Positions 1 to 8,900 are shown, counted from the first letter of the stretch. The stretch: 64,000 nt of DNA from Verrucomicrobiota bacterium JB022 (GCA_030673845.1 JAUTCQ010000007.1:1-64000), one strand, 5' to 3'. Translations and numbers: made by a program. Notes: generated by a model from the letters alone, not told the origin.

Positions 1-311
1 CGCCGCCCTCGCCCCGCGCTACCCAAATCACAACAAATTGCCCGAAAATCGGGCCGGCGATGCTGCGGCAGCTGCATCGCACGTTACTTGTTACTGCCTC
101 AACGTCTGGTCAAAGCGCTTTTTCAGCAGGGTGCTAGGGCTCAGCCAACTCGTCAGACGCTTTCTCTCCCCACCCCCGCGACACTTGCGCGGAGCAAAGA
201 GAACGTCGAGTTAGGGGCGGGAGAGCATACCCGTATCTTTCCCGCAAGCGCAACGGTAGTCAATATATCTGGAATCATAGATGCTTATTTAGCTCCAAAG
301 TCCGTCGGTTG
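1..311. other. Gap without a convincing gene
   Basis: These 311 bases precede the stop codon of the AT-rich cargo gene. An open frame on the plus strand (88-315, 75 codons) has no recognisable protein features and no ribosome binding site that I can see. The DNA is probably part of the integrated element. Confidence 0.4.
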
Positions 312-1652
312 TTAGCTCGCCATAGTGCTTTTGTATTCTATCAGAAGCCTGGCACAATCGCTTGGGGAGAAGACATGATTGCGTGACCTTCTGCGCTGCA
401 TTGCTTCTGGGTTAAAATATTGATCAGTCATATTCGTTATCCGTTTGTTTTCAGGAAAATATGCATTAATAGCATTTAAAATATTCGGGTCATTGATAAA
501 AAGCGGAAAATCATATTCAACGTGAACTAGGCAGCCCACATATGGGAACCCATCAAAAAGGTCTGCCAATCCTTTATCGTACGTAAGCATATAAGGGACT
601 ATTATTTCGCCATTCGATCCAGTCATGCATTGCTGTTGACGAGAGTACACGTGATAGATGTCCCACGCAAGATTTCGAGAACAGCAGTATGCCCTTTCAC
701 CACTAGATCCGAGCTTGCTCAATGGCTTAAATGCCCCGCTTTTCAGAAAATATTGCACGCCTGCCCACAGTGGGACACCCACAATCGCACCAAGAACACT
801 ATCCATCCATTCAACTAAATCTGCAGTGTTTCGTGCAGCTTGACTCGTGGAGGGGCTTCTCCTCTTAAGTAAAGCTATTTTAAGCACAATTAATTCAAAG
901 ATATTTACTTGCGATTCCACTTGATCGTGCAAGCCTGCCTTCAGAGCGCGATCGAAGTGTTGAAGCTGGTCTTGCGCGCGCGCAATTGCCGTAGCTTGAT
1001 CTGAGTCTAGAAATTCAATCCGTTGACTTTTGGCAAAAATCTCCTGGTTCAATTCTGAAAAAAGGAATTCGGCTAAAATAGTCTCCCATATCTCGGAGAG
1101 GTTTTTTCCCTCCTTCAACATATGCGCATTTTCTAGTAGATATGGTAAAGTATCCCAATTGAATCGGCGTAGGCAAAAATCTGCCAAAACCTTCCTAAAC
1201 TTCAGGGTGACGTCCCCTTGGTTTTTTCCAAAAATCAATTGTCTAAGATAAGAAGCGACGTTTGAATCGAATCCTATACTGTAGTTTACCGGGATGTAGA
1301 CTTCTTGATAGTTGGCTAGCCGATAAAGAATTTCATTACTAACAAAGAAAAGTGAATTTCGACCAAAAGGAGACCTTAGATATGCTTTGCCCTCAAAATC
1401 TTGACGAGCAGGCCAGTGCATACGCCCCGATTTCTCATCACAGGCAAATAGATAGGTGTATCCCTGTAGATCACTAGCAAAAGCAAGCCAAACCTCCTGA
1501 AGCTCTCCAATTGTTCTCACTCCCTGTAGTGCCGCGAGTATAATAGGATCAATAGTAGGAGTGGGGTTTTGCATCAAGTTGGAAGGTATCTGATTTTTCG
1601 CGTAACCGATTGCCGCAGTCAGATGCTCTAGCAATTTTGAACTGGGTTGCAA
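312..1652 (-). CDS. Cargo protein of unknown function, possible PIN-like domain
   Basis: I do not recognise the family of this 446-residue protein. It has no signal peptide or membrane segment, so it should be cytoplasmic. Four acidic positions fall in the order expected for a PIN nuclease fold: D129 in FDSNVASYL, E253 in FELIVLKIALLK, D331 in NLAWDIY and D359 in LTYDKGL. The last two resemble the NDIWIAA and THDRHF motifs of the VapC-like protein at 61913-62314. The first and last are 230 residues apart, so a PIN fold would need a large insertion. The start shown is a TTG; the next internal ATG is residue 27. The gene is visibly AT-richer than the rest of the window, which fits acquisition with the integrase. 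The PIN assignment is inference; that a real protein is encoded is fairly certain. Confidence 0.6.
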   Translation of the reverse strand: MQPSSKLLEHLTAAIGYAKNQIPSNLMQNPTPTIDPIILAALQGVRTIGELQEVWLAFASDLQGYTYLFACDEKSGRMHWPARQDFEGKAYLRSPFGRNSLFFVSNEILYRLANYQEVYIPVNYSIGFDSNVASYLRQLIFGKNQGDVTLKFRKVLADFCLRRFNWDTLPYLLENAHMLKEGKNLSEIWETILAEFLFSELNQEIFAKSQRIEFLDSDQATAIARAQDQLQHFDRALKAGLHDQVESQVNIFELIVLKIALLKRRSPSTSQAARNTADLVEWMDSVLGAIVGVPLWAGVQYFLKSGAFKPLSKLGSSGERAYCCSRNLAWDIYHVYSRQQQCMTGSNGEIIVPYMLTYDKGLADLFDGFPYVGCLVHVEYDFPLFINDPNILNAINAYFPENKRITNMTDQYFNPEAMQRRRSRNHVFSPSDCARLLIEYKSTMAS

Positions 1653-1742
1653 ACTTTTCGAACCAACAAATTACTAGATCTACCGATCACTTGTAGAATT
1701 GGTCCATGAAATTGATCGAATGGACTCTGCATTGAACGAGGC

Positions 1743-1970
1743 TCACCGCCTAGACATAACCGTGCACGTAGCTCTCAACGCGTCCCGGACCTGCTCGACG
1801 TCAAAGCGTACCAGATGGCCAATCTTGATGTAGGGGATCGTGCGCTGGGCCTGCATCTGGCGCAGCCAGCGAACGGAAGGGCGGCAGCCTGGTTCAAACA
1901 AGGCTTCAAGCAGGCCTTGGGCGTCTACGAGCTTGGCGGAGTCGGTCTTGGTGGCGGCAGGTGCATTCAT
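1743..1970 (-). CDS. Excisionase-like helix-turn-helix protein
   Basis: A 75-residue protein whose second half (LRQMQAQRTIPYIKIGHLVR followed by FDVEQVRDAL) has the pattern of the MerR-like winged HTH found in phage and island excisionases and in AlpA-type regulators. These bind DNA at attachment sites and direct the integrase towards excision, or control integrase expression. It lies 55 bases downstream of the integrase gene on the same strand, so co-transcription is likely. The start is an ATG with no competing start. Whether it acts as excisionase or as regulator cannot be decided from sequence. Confidence 0.7.
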   Translation of the reverse strand: MNAPAATKTDSAKLVDAQGLLEALFEPGCRPSVRWLRQMQAQRTIPYIKIGHLVRFDVEQVRDALRATCTVMSRR

Positions 1971-2025
1971 GACACTTACCGATACGCAGGATGACCGGAG
2001 TTTTTTGTGCGCACCAAAACAATTT

Positions 2026-3288
2026 CTACTCGCTCAAGTAACGTCCGTCTTCCTTGCGCCAACGCGGTGCGGCGGTTCCTTTCGGCAGAGTGCTCCAGAA
2101 CGCATCGGCTTCTTCGACCGAATAGAGGTCGAGATAGTGCTTGCGCACGACGGCCTCTGAGTTGCCCGACTGAAGGGCGGCATCGCCCACGGAACGGAAG
2201 GCACCCACGGTCATGGAAATGTAGGTATGGCGCAGCACATCATGGCCCAGCTCCCAATGCTTGCGAATATCGAGCCACATGTCCACGAAGCGGCGGGTGG
2301 GCATAATGGGGTAGCGGGACAGGGGGTAGCGCTCCAGCCAGACCCGCAAGTTCGGCTGAATCTTGATCACGCGCTTTTCGTTCACCTTCGAGACCTCCGG
2401 CTCTACGAAAATGACGCCCGTATCGAGCCGGATGTCCTGTGGCCGCAGTTTGCCAATCTCCCCATGCTGCCAGTCCGGGCGGATACCGGCGAACAGCGTG
2501 AGCGCGAAATACGGCACCATGCAGCCCTTTTCGCCCCACCAGGTGCCGCGCTTGTTCTGCTGGCCACGATACGCTTCCAGCCACCGCATCAGTTCGGCCG
2601 CACGGGCAGCAGGCAGCGTCTCGGCCGTGGCCCGCGCCTTGCGGATCTTGAACTGCTCCACCTCCAGCACCGGGTTGGCGCTGACATACTTTTGCTTGAG
2701 GCAGAATTTGAAGAAGGTGCTCAGGTATCCCCGGCGATTGTTCCAGCTTTTGAGGCTGCCGCCCCGATCCTCCAGATACTGCACCAACTCCTGCGGGAGA
2801 ATATCGGATACCTCGCGGCCCGCGAAGCGCGCTTCAAAACGGCGCATCGCCATCGACAGGGATTTGCGGTGAGGCGCCGATAACGTGCCGCGTTCCAGCT
2901 CCCGCTGTTTGAGTTTCAGGTATTCTCTGACCGCGGTCTCAACGGTCACCGCTTCGCTTGGCTCGCGGTAGTGGCGCAGGAAGAAATCTACCGCAAAATC
3001 CAGCGACTTGTCCGAGCGCGCATTCTTCAGCCGGTTGACGGCGGCAATCGCATCCCGGTTCTGTTCCTGGGTCAGCGTGGTCCAGACCGTCTGCCCATCG
3101 GATTGCCCGTTGAGGTGCTCGACATCCAGCTTTTGCCGCTCGGCCACCGCCTCCGCTCGACTCTGGAAGTTCTTGCGGATACGCTTCCCGTTGAGCGTTC
3201 CGGAAAGCCGCCAGACCTCTTCTCCACTGGGATTGGAGTAACGGCTAATCTGGAATCGCTGCTTGGCCACGATTTGCCAATTTGCCAA
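2026..3288 (-). CDS. Tyrosine recombinase / site-specific integrase
   Basis: A 420-residue phage-type integrase that should catalyse integration and excision of the element at the adjacent tRNA-Leu. The N-terminal 90 residues look like an arm-type DNA-binding domain. Residues about 112-205 are a core-binding SAM-like domain. The catalytic domain carries R270 (FAGIRP), H349 and R353 (HDVLRHTY) and the likely nucleophile Y385 (VRKHYLDLYS). The longest frame starts with a TTG at 3288, inside an inverted repeat; a GTG at 3270 is an alternative start that would leave the repeat entirely upstream. Its position next to the tRNA and its direction away from it are typical of tRNA-integrating elements. 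Confidence 0.9.
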   Translation of the reverse strand: MANWQIVAKQRFQISRYSNPSGEEVWRLSGTLNGKRIRKNFQSRAEAVAERQKLDVEHLNGQSDGQTVWTTLTQEQNRDAIAAVNRLKNARSDKSLDFAVDFFLRHYREPSEAVTVETAVREYLKLKQRELERGTLSAPHRKSLSMAMRRFEARFAGREVSDILPQELVQYLEDRGGSLKSWNNRRGYLSTFFKFCLKQKYVSANPVLEVEQFKIRKARATAETLPAARAAELMRWLEAYRGQQNKRGTWWGEKGCMVPYFALTLFAGIRPDWQHGEIGKLRPQDIRLDTGVIFVEPEVSKVNEKRVIKIQPNLRVWLERYPLSRYPIMPTRRFVDMWLDIRKHWELGHDVLRHTYISMTVGAFRSVGDAALQSGNSEAVVRKHYLDLYSVEEADAFWSTLPKGTAAPRWRKEDGRYLSE

Positions 3289-3304
3289 TTCAAATTGGCA
3301 AATC
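3271..3304. repeat. Inverted repeat at the integrase start
   Basis: Two perfect 14-base arms, GATTTGCCAATTTG (3271-3284) and CAAATTGGCAAATC (3291-3304), are separated by six bases. They cover the first codons of the integrase and the DNA between it and the tRNA. The site could be an operator for autoregulation or a recombinase/excisionase arm site. Confidence 0.7.
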
Positions 3305-3326
3305 CAAGCTAAAACCGCTTAAACAG

Positions 3327-3413
3327 TGGTGCCCGAGGGGGGACTTGAACCCCCACGCCATTGCTGGCAACAGATCCTAAGTCTGCAGCGTCTGCCAATT
3401 CCGCCACCCGGGC
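3327..3413 (-). tRNA. tRNA-Leu (anticodon UAG)
   Basis: An 87-base tRNA read on the minus strand. The acceptor stem GCCCGGG pairs with CTCGGGC, followed by discriminator A and an encoded CCA at 3327-3329. The anticodon stem GCAGA/TCTGT closes the loop CTTAGGA, giving anticodon UAG (3377-3379), which reads CUA leucine codons. The long variable arm is that of a class II tRNA, and a normal T arm (GGGGGTTCAAGTCCCCC) is present. It is the presumed attachment site of the neighbouring element and is intact. Confidence 0.96.
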
Positions 3414-3420
3414 AGGGTGG

Positions 3421-3449
3421 GCGTGCCACCAGTGTTGAGGGCGGCACGC
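3421..3449. repeat. Hairpin between dnaA and tRNA-Leu
   Basis: Perfect 7-base arms GCGTGCC and GGCACGC enclose 15 bases. There is no T run on the minus strand, so this is not a standard terminator for dnaA; it may be a processing or weak termination structure. Confidence 0.4.
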
Positions 3450-3558
3450 AAAGTGAGTAAAAAACGGGGCTTTGGCGAGCGGTTCAAGCTTAAAGCTTGG
3501 GGCCGGCGGTGGGCGCCCGGGGTGGCGCTGCCGTGGGGGCAGCGGCCGGGGGGTTGGC

Positions 3559-4944
3559 TTAGCCGTGGATCTGGCGGGTGAGGTATTCGACCGCGCGTTT
3601 CACTTCGGGCTCTTGCTCCATGATGTTTTCGACTTGGCGGCAGGCGTGGATGACGGTGCCGTGGTCGCGCCCGCCGAAGGCGTCGCCGATTTCCTTGAGC
3701 GGGTGGCTCGTGAGGATGCGGCTGAGGTACATGGCGATCTGGCGGGGGAAGGCGATGTTGCTGGGGCGGCGGCGGCTCGACATGTCGCCCATGCGCAGGT
3801 CGTAGTAGTCGGCGACTTTGCGTTGGATCTTTTCGATCGTGACTTGCTGGCTTTGCTCTTCCTGGAGGATGTCCTTGATCAGGTGCTCGGCCATGGGGAG
3901 GTCGAGCGGGTGCTTGGTCAGCTTGGCGTAGGCGGCCACTTTCAACAGCGCGCCTTCGAGGCGGCGCACGTTGCGGGTGACGCGCATGGCGAGGAAGTTG
4001 AAGACTTCTTCGGTGAGGTTGGTGTAGCCGAGGGCCTGGGCTTTTTTGCGCAGGATGGCGGCTCGGGTCTCAAGGTCGGGCGCCTGGATGTCGGTGATCA
4101 TGCCCCACTGGAAGCGGGAGACGAGGCGGCTTTCGAGGCGGGAGATTTCGCTGGCGGGGCGATCGCTGGAGAGGCAGATCTGGCGCTGGCTTTCGAAGAG
4201 TTCGTTGAAGGTGTGGAAGAATTCTTCCTGGGTGCGTTCTTTGCCTTCGAGGAATTGCACGTCGTCGATGAGGAGCACGTCGACCTTGCGGTAGAACTTG
4301 CGGAATTCGTCGAGCGTGTTTTCGCGGATGGCTTTGAGGAACTTGTTCGTAAACTTTTCGCAGGAGACGTAGACGACGTGCGCGTCGGGGTCGTTGGCCT
4401 GGATGGCGTGGGCGACGGCGTGCATGAGGTGCGTCTTGCCGAGCCCGGTGTCTCCGTAGAGGAAGAGGGGGTTGTAGGCGTTGCCGGGTTGGGCGGCGAC
4501 GGCGAGGGCGGCGGCGTGGGCGAGCTGGTTGGAGGGCCCGACGATGAAGTTGTCGAACGTGTTGCGCGGGTTGAGGTAGGCGGTGCGGCGTTTTTTGACG
4601 TCGCGCGGCTTGCCGGCGCGGTCGGGGCTGCGGGGGAATTCGATGGCGTGGCCGGCTTCGCTGGTGGCGTCTCCGGAGGCTTCACCGCCTTGGCGGCTGG
4701 TGATTTCGATTTCCATTTCGCCGCCGGCGAGGCTGGCCATCTTTTCTCGGAGGAGGTCTTGGTAGTTGTCCTCCAGCCAGATGGCGGCAAAGTCGTTAGG
4801 AGCGATGATCAGCAGGGTATCGTCTCCGACGACTTCGGCGCGCAGCGGCTCAATCCACGTCACAAAGACGTCGCGGGGCAGCGTGGCCTCGAGATCGGAA
4901 CGCAGAACGTTCCAAATGTCATTTGTTACAGGCGTTAGTGACAT
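3559..4944 (-). CDS. dnaA: Chromosomal replication initiator protein DnaA
   Basis: A 461-residue DnaA, the AAA+ ATPase that binds DnaA boxes and opens oriC. The N-terminal domain (1-75) is followed by a short variable linker. The AAA+ domain has Walker A GDTGLGKT (164-171) and Walker B VLLIDD (223-228). Domain IV (about 376-461) holds the box-recognition helix with GGRDHGTVIHACRQ. Length and order match the family. The ATG at 4944 begins a typical DnaA N-terminus (MSLTPVTNDIWNVLRSDLEA). The 419 bases upstream carry DnaA-box-like 9-mers, so autoregulation or an adjacent origin is likely. Confidence 0.98.
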   Translation of the reverse strand: MSLTPVTNDIWNVLRSDLEATLPRDVFVTWIEPLRAEVVGDDTLLIIAPNDFAAIWLEDNYQDLLREKMASLAGGEMEIEITSRQGGEASGDATSEAGHAIEFPRSPDRAGKPRDVKKRRTAYLNPRNTFDNFIVGPSNQLAHAAALAVAAQPGNAYNPLFLYGDTGLGKTHLMHAVAHAIQANDPDAHVVYVSCEKFTNKFLKAIRENTLDEFRKFYRKVDVLLIDDVQFLEGKERTQEEFFHTFNELFESQRQICLSSDRPASEISRLESRLVSRFQWGMITDIQAPDLETRAAILRKKAQALGYTNLTEEVFNFLAMRVTRNVRRLEGALLKVAAYAKLTKHPLDLPMAEHLIKDILQEEQSQQVTIEKIQRKVADYYDLRMGDMSSRRRPSNIAFPRQIAMYLSRILTSHPLKEIGDAFGGRDHGTVIHACRQVENIMEQEPEVKRAVEYLTRQIHG

Positions 4945-5363
4945 GACAGGCGGTGGATAAGGCGTGTTTTATTCACAATGAGCCACCGAGCGGCAGCGGG
5001 CCACATGCGGTTTGCCGGCGTGCGGCAAAGCATGCTCCACGTCTGTTTTGGAGACAAGAAGTCCCTGAGGAAAAAGTTCGTTCGATAAGCCCATTGTGCT
5101 AGTAAAAGTAGTGATATTCAGCGACTTAAGTCGCTCTAACCCCCAAGATCCAGTTGCCAGGGCCGCCGGGTGTTGTTCAGGCACGAGGTTGGCGGAGCGA
5201 GCTGGCAGGATCGAGGGGAAAAGTTATTCCCACTCGGGCAGAGGTTTCAATCCTATCTTTTGCACAAGTTGTTCACACACCCCCACCAATAACTCGCGTC
5301 ACAAAAATGTTGCTTTCCTGTTTTGGGCGTACACGCGTTTTTGGCCTGTACTGGGGGGCGTGA
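4945..5363. other. Candidate replication origin upstream of dnaA
   Basis: A 419-base gap between dnaA and hprK without a supported gene. It holds DnaA-box-like 9-mers: TTATCCACC on the minus strand (4952-4960), TTATTCACA (4969-4977), TTATTCCCA (5224-5232) and TTGTTCACA (5269-5277). The first two differ from the consensus TTATCCACA by one base and lie just before dnaA. The middle (about 5095-5140) is relatively AT-rich and contains a 16-base palindrome. This supports either oriC or the DnaA-controlled dnaA promoter. Confidence 0.5.
5120..5135. repeat. 16-base perfect palindrome in the dnaA upstream region
   Basis: AGCGACTTAAGTCGCT is a perfect palindrome in the middle of the dnaA-hprK gap. 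It could be a regulator site in the dnaA promoter or an origin-associated element. Confidence 0.6.
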
Positions 5364-6335
5364 TTATGCGCCGGGTGTTTGTTTGGCCATGTAGGAGATG
5401 AGCTGTTCGTTGAACATTTTGGCGGGGTCGTGACCAATCTGCTTGAGGGCTTGGATCATGGCCGCCACTTCCACCAGCCGGGCCAGATCGCGCCCGGGGC
5501 GCACGGGTAGAATAACGTGCGGGACGGGTTGGCCGAGGATGTCGAAGATGTGTTGTTCGAGGCCGGTGCGGTCTTCGTCCATGCCGGGTTTCCATTCTTC
5601 GAAGGTGACGACGAGATTTATGTTCTTGCTTAAGCGTACCGCGCGGATTCCGAACATTTCGGCTATATTTACGATGCCGAGGCCGCGGCATTCCATGTAG
5701 CCGCGATTTAATTCGCTGGAGCGGCCCTGGAGTTCGTTTTCGTTGATCAGGCGGATGTAGACCATGTCGTCGGCCACGAGGCTGTAGCCGCGTTCGATCA
5801 GGGCGAGGGCACATTCGCTTTTGCCGACGCCGCTTTTGCCGCGGATGAGGGTGCCGATGCCTTTGATGTCCATCAGCGTGCCGTGCTCGGCGATGCGGGG
5901 GGCGAATTCGTGTTCGAGCCAGACGGTGGCGGCGTTGGCGACGTCGCGGCTGTTGAGGGGGGAGCGCAGGAGGGGGATGCCGCGTACCTCGGCCATCTTT
6001 TCCATGGCGAGGGTGGGCTGGTAGTTGCGCGTGATGAGGAGGCAGGGAATCTGGCGGTCGGCCATTTCGAGCAGCACTTCGTGCTGGCGCTCGTCGGGCA
6101 GGTCGCGCAGGTACATCATTTCGCCGGCGCCGAAGAGCTGGACGCGTTTGTGCCCGAAGGTCTTGAAGTAGCCGGTGAGCGCGAGCGCGGGGCGGTTGAG
6201 CGATTTGTCGCGGATGAGGCGGTCGAGCCCGGCGTGGCCTTGCACCACGGTGAGCTTGAGGGCGTCTTTGAGCCCTTCGTAGAATTTCTGGACGGTGATG
6301 CTTTCGGGGATCTTCGGCTGCGGGCGCGGGGGCAT
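5364..6335 (-). CDS. hprK: HPr kinase/phosphorylase
   Basis: A 323-residue HprK. It phosphorylates HPr on a serine in response to metabolic state and also removes that phosphate, linking PTS or PTS-like signalling to carbon metabolism. The N-terminal domain (1-130) is followed by the catalytic domain with P-loop GKSGVGKS (166-173), the acidic pair ADDMVYI (188-194) and the family signature ECRGLGIVNIAEMFGIRAV (215-233). It is the last gene of a minus-strand run elbB-lptC-lptA-lptB-hprK, 29 bases after lptB. Linkage of lpt genes to PTS-regulatory genes is common in proteobacteria, where rpoN and hpf usually intervene; they are absent here. Confidence 0.97.
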   Translation of the reverse strand: MPPRPQPKIPESITVQKFYEGLKDALKLTVVQGHAGLDRLIRDKSLNRPALALTGYFKTFGHKRVQLFGAGEMMYLRDLPDERQHEVLLEMADRQIPCLLITRNYQPTLAMEKMAEVRGIPLLRSPLNSRDVANAATVWLEHEFAPRIAEHGTLMDIKGIGTLIRGKSGVGKSECALALIERGYSLVADDMVYIRLINENELQGRSSELNRGYMECRGLGIVNIAEMFGIRAVRLSKNINLVVTFEEWKPGMDEDRTGLEQHIFDILGQPVPHVILPVRPGRDLARLVEVAAMIQALKQIGHDPAKMFNEQLISYMAKQTPGA

Positions 6336-6364
6336 GGCAGCAGCATACGGCCTGGGGGGCGGGA

Positions 6365-7111
<747 letters not shown>

Positions 7112-7122
7112 GTGGGCTTCCT

Positions 7123-7776
7123 CTACGGCTGCGGGGTGGGCTGGGCTTCGGGCTGCTGGCCTTTGGGGGGCAGGGGCGCGGCGGGGGCGAGTTGTTTGCC
7201 GGTGGTGACTTTGGCCGGGTCTTGCTGGAGCCCCATGTCGGGGATGCCGCCGAGTTTGAGGCGCGAGCGGCTGGCGGGGGGCGTGGGGAGGTCTGGGTCG
7301 GGCACGAGGCGGATTTTCATCTCGTTCTTGTAGAGCACGAGCATGTAGCCGGGGTCGGCGATGATTTCCGTCTCGCCTTGCACGACGCGGGGTTGGTCGC
7401 GGAGGGTGACGACGCCTTCGACCGTGTCCATCTCGGCGCGCCCGGCGTAGGCGTCGCGCCCGGCCTGGGTGATGTGGACTTTGCCTTCGGCGATGATTTC
7501 CTGCACGGCGCCGATCTGGCCGACGGTGCCTTGGGTTTCACGCTCGGCCCCGGTGGTGACGCTGAGGCGGTCGCAGGTGAGGAGCATGTTGTTGCCTTCC
7601 ACCTTCACGTCGCCATGGAAGTAGAAGAAGTTTTGCAGGGGGGTGCCCTGCCATTCCATCTCCTGGCTGGTGATGACGGTTTTCTGCGCGGGGGCGGTCT
7701 GGGGCGCGGGTTGTTGCGCGTGGAGGCTGCCGTGGGCGAGCAGGGCACTGAGGCAAATGAGGCGGGGCCACATCAT
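7123..7776 (-). CDS. lptA: LptA/OstA-like periplasmic LPS-transport protein
   Basis: A 217-residue protein with a signal peptide (hydrophobic stretch ICLSALLAHGSLHA, then QQPA) and an OstA/LptA beta-jellyroll region of short repeated strands such as YFHGDVKVEGNNMLLTCDRL and AEGKVHITQAGRDAYAGRAE. LptA bridges the periplasm and carries LPS to the outer-membrane LptD. The C-terminus is proline-rich and low in complexity. Its start overlaps the lptC stop by four bases, which points to translational coupling. Sequence divergence from proteobacterial LptA is high, so the name rests on fold-like pattern plus context. Confidence 0.88.
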   Translation of the reverse strand: MMWPRLICLSALLAHGSLHAQQPAPQTAPAQKTVITSQEMEWQGTPLQNFFYFHGDVKVEGNNMLLTCDRLSVTTGAERETQGTVGQIGAVQEIIAEGKVHITQAGRDAYAGRAEMDTVEGVVTLRDQPRVVQGETEIIADPGYMLVLYKNEMKIRLVPDPDLPTPPASRSRLKLGGIPDMGLQQDPAKVTTGKQLAPAAPLPPKGQQPEAQPTPQP

Positions 7777-8207
7777 TCGAGCAAGATCAGGTTATCGGCG
7801 ATTTCGACGCGAGCCTTTTCCTTGATCTGGAGGAGGCGTTCGGCGCCGTCCCAGGTCCAGTCTTCACCGTCGACGGTAAAGCCGGGGCCTTCCATGTGGA
7901 GGGGGGAGTCGCCTTGGGCGCTGCGGTCTTTGAGGTCGACGATGGCGAGGGGGGTCTGGATGCGCCCGAGCACTTGCAGGTCGGCCCGGCCGGAGTAGAT
8001 GAGCATTTCCAGGCCTTTGATCTCGCCTTGGGTTTCGCTGAGGTAGCGGCCTTCGTCGCCGCGGATCTCCCAGGTTTTGTAGGAGCTTTCGCCAAACATG
8101 GGGAGGCGGAAGTTTTTCAGCGGCGCGTCGGGCGTCAACTGGGCCTGCAGGGCCACGCCGGCGAGGCCGAGGGCCGTCCAGCGTAGGGTTCGGAGGTGGC
8201 GCGTCAT
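7773..8207 (-). CDS. lptC: LptC-like protein
   Basis: A 144-residue protein with an N-terminal hydrophobic segment (RWTALGLAGVALQA) that could be a signal peptide or membrane anchor. It is followed by a beta-rich domain with LptC/OstA-like strands: YKTWEIRGDEGRYLSETQGE, IKGLEMLIYSGRADLQ and KARVEIADNLILLE. LptC links the LptBFG complex to LptA. It is short for LptC (usually about 190 residues), and the identification depends strongly on lying directly before lptA and lptB. Confidence 0.75.
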   Translation of the reverse strand: MTRHLRTLRWTALGLAGVALQAQLTPDAPLKNFRLPMFGESSYKTWEIRGDEGRYLSETQGEIKGLEMLIYSGRADLQVLGRIQTPLAIVDLKDRSAQGDSPLHMEGPGFTVDGEDWTWDGAERLLQIKEKARVEIADNLILLE

Positions 8208-8243
8208 GTTCGGGGGTTAAAACACCGGGCTTCGGCAAAAATC

Positions 8244-8900
8244 TCAAGCCCAGTCGACTACCTGTTGCACGAGGCGCTCGATGCCGGTGGCGACGTCGGC
8301 CACGTTTTGGCCGAGCATGTAGGCGGGGCTGGTGACGATTTTGCGGGCGGCGTCGACGTGGATCTGGTCGACGGGGCAGTCGATGTGCTTTGCGCCGAGC
8401 TTTTCGAGGCCGGCGGCGGTGTCGGCGTCGTTGCCGATCGTCAGCTCCACGTGTTGTTCGCCGAGCACGAGGGCGGCGACGGCGGGGGAGATGCAGAGAA
8501 AGCCGAGCGGTTTGCCGGCGGCGTGGGTCTGCTTGACGATGCGGGCGACTTGGGGGTGCACTTTGGCGTTGGGCCCATCGACGGCGAAGGTGCAGAGGTT
8601 TTTGGCCGCGCCGAAGCCGCCGGGGAAGATGATGGCGTCGAAGTCGTCGACTTTGGCCCCGGCGAGGTCGCCGATCTTGCCGCGTGCGATGCGGGCCGAT
8701 TCGACGAGCACGTTGCGCTTTTCCTGCATTTCTTCGCCCGTGAGGTGGTTGATCACGTGCATCTGGTCGGTGTTGGGCGCGTAGCAGACGGGTTGTGCGC
8801 CTGCGCGGTGGATCGCGAGCAGCGTGAGCACCGATTCATGTATCTCCGCGCCGTCGAACACGCCGCAGCCGGAGAGGACCACTCCAATTCGTTTCGCCAT
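8244..8900 (-). CDS. elbB: ElbB-family glyoxalase-like protein (DJ-1/PfpI superfamily)
   Basis: A 218-residue protein of the ElbB family in the DJ-1/PfpI (class I glutamine-amidotransferase-like) superfamily. Visible family blocks are the start IGVVLSGCGVFDGAEIHES, then DFDAIIFPGGFGAAKNLCTF, and the nucleophile-elbow equivalent GFLCISPAVAAL with a cysteine. ElbB of E. coli has weak glyoxalase activity and was linked to isoprenoid production; its physiological substrate is uncertain. It lies 36 bases upstream of lptC on the same strand and may head the operon, though no functional link to LPS export is known. Confidence 0.92.
   Translation of the reverse strand: MAKRIGVVLSGCGVFDGAEIHESVLTLLAIHRAGAQPVCYAPNTDQMHVINHLTGEEMQEKRNVLVESARIARGKIGDLAGAKVDDFDAIIFPGGFGAAKNLCTFAVDGPNAKVHPQVARIVKQTHAAGKPLGFLCISPAVAALVLGEQHVELTIGNDADTAAGLEKLGAKHIDCPVDQIHVDAARKIVTSPAYMLGQNVADVATGIERLVQQVVDWA

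Larger units (their letters stand above)
1..3330. mobile_element. End of an integrative element at tRNA-Leu
   Basis: A tyrosine-recombinase gene begins 39 bases from the 3' end of a tRNA-Leu gene and is transcribed away from it. It is followed by an excisionase-sized HTH gene and an AT-rich cargo gene in a window that is otherwise strongly GC-rich. This is the usual layout of an element integrated into the 3' end of a tRNA. I found no second copy of the tRNA 3' end between positions 1 and 300, so the far end probably lies outside the window. The boundary at 3330 is inferred from the tRNA end. Confidence 0.65.

Noticed and set aside
1-60. Duplicate of the tRNA-Leu 3' end as attR/attL (TTGCCCGA)
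   Set aside because: The match covers only about seven bases and lacks the rest of the T-arm/acceptor sequence.
88-315. 75-codon open frame at the left end
   Set aside because: No domain, no ribosome site, overlaps the stop region of the cargo gene; composition does not look coding.
3472-4938. Long plus-strand open frame opposite dnaA
   Set aside because: Antisense to a certain gene; low-complexity G/V/D-rich translation typical of a GC-rich shadow frame.
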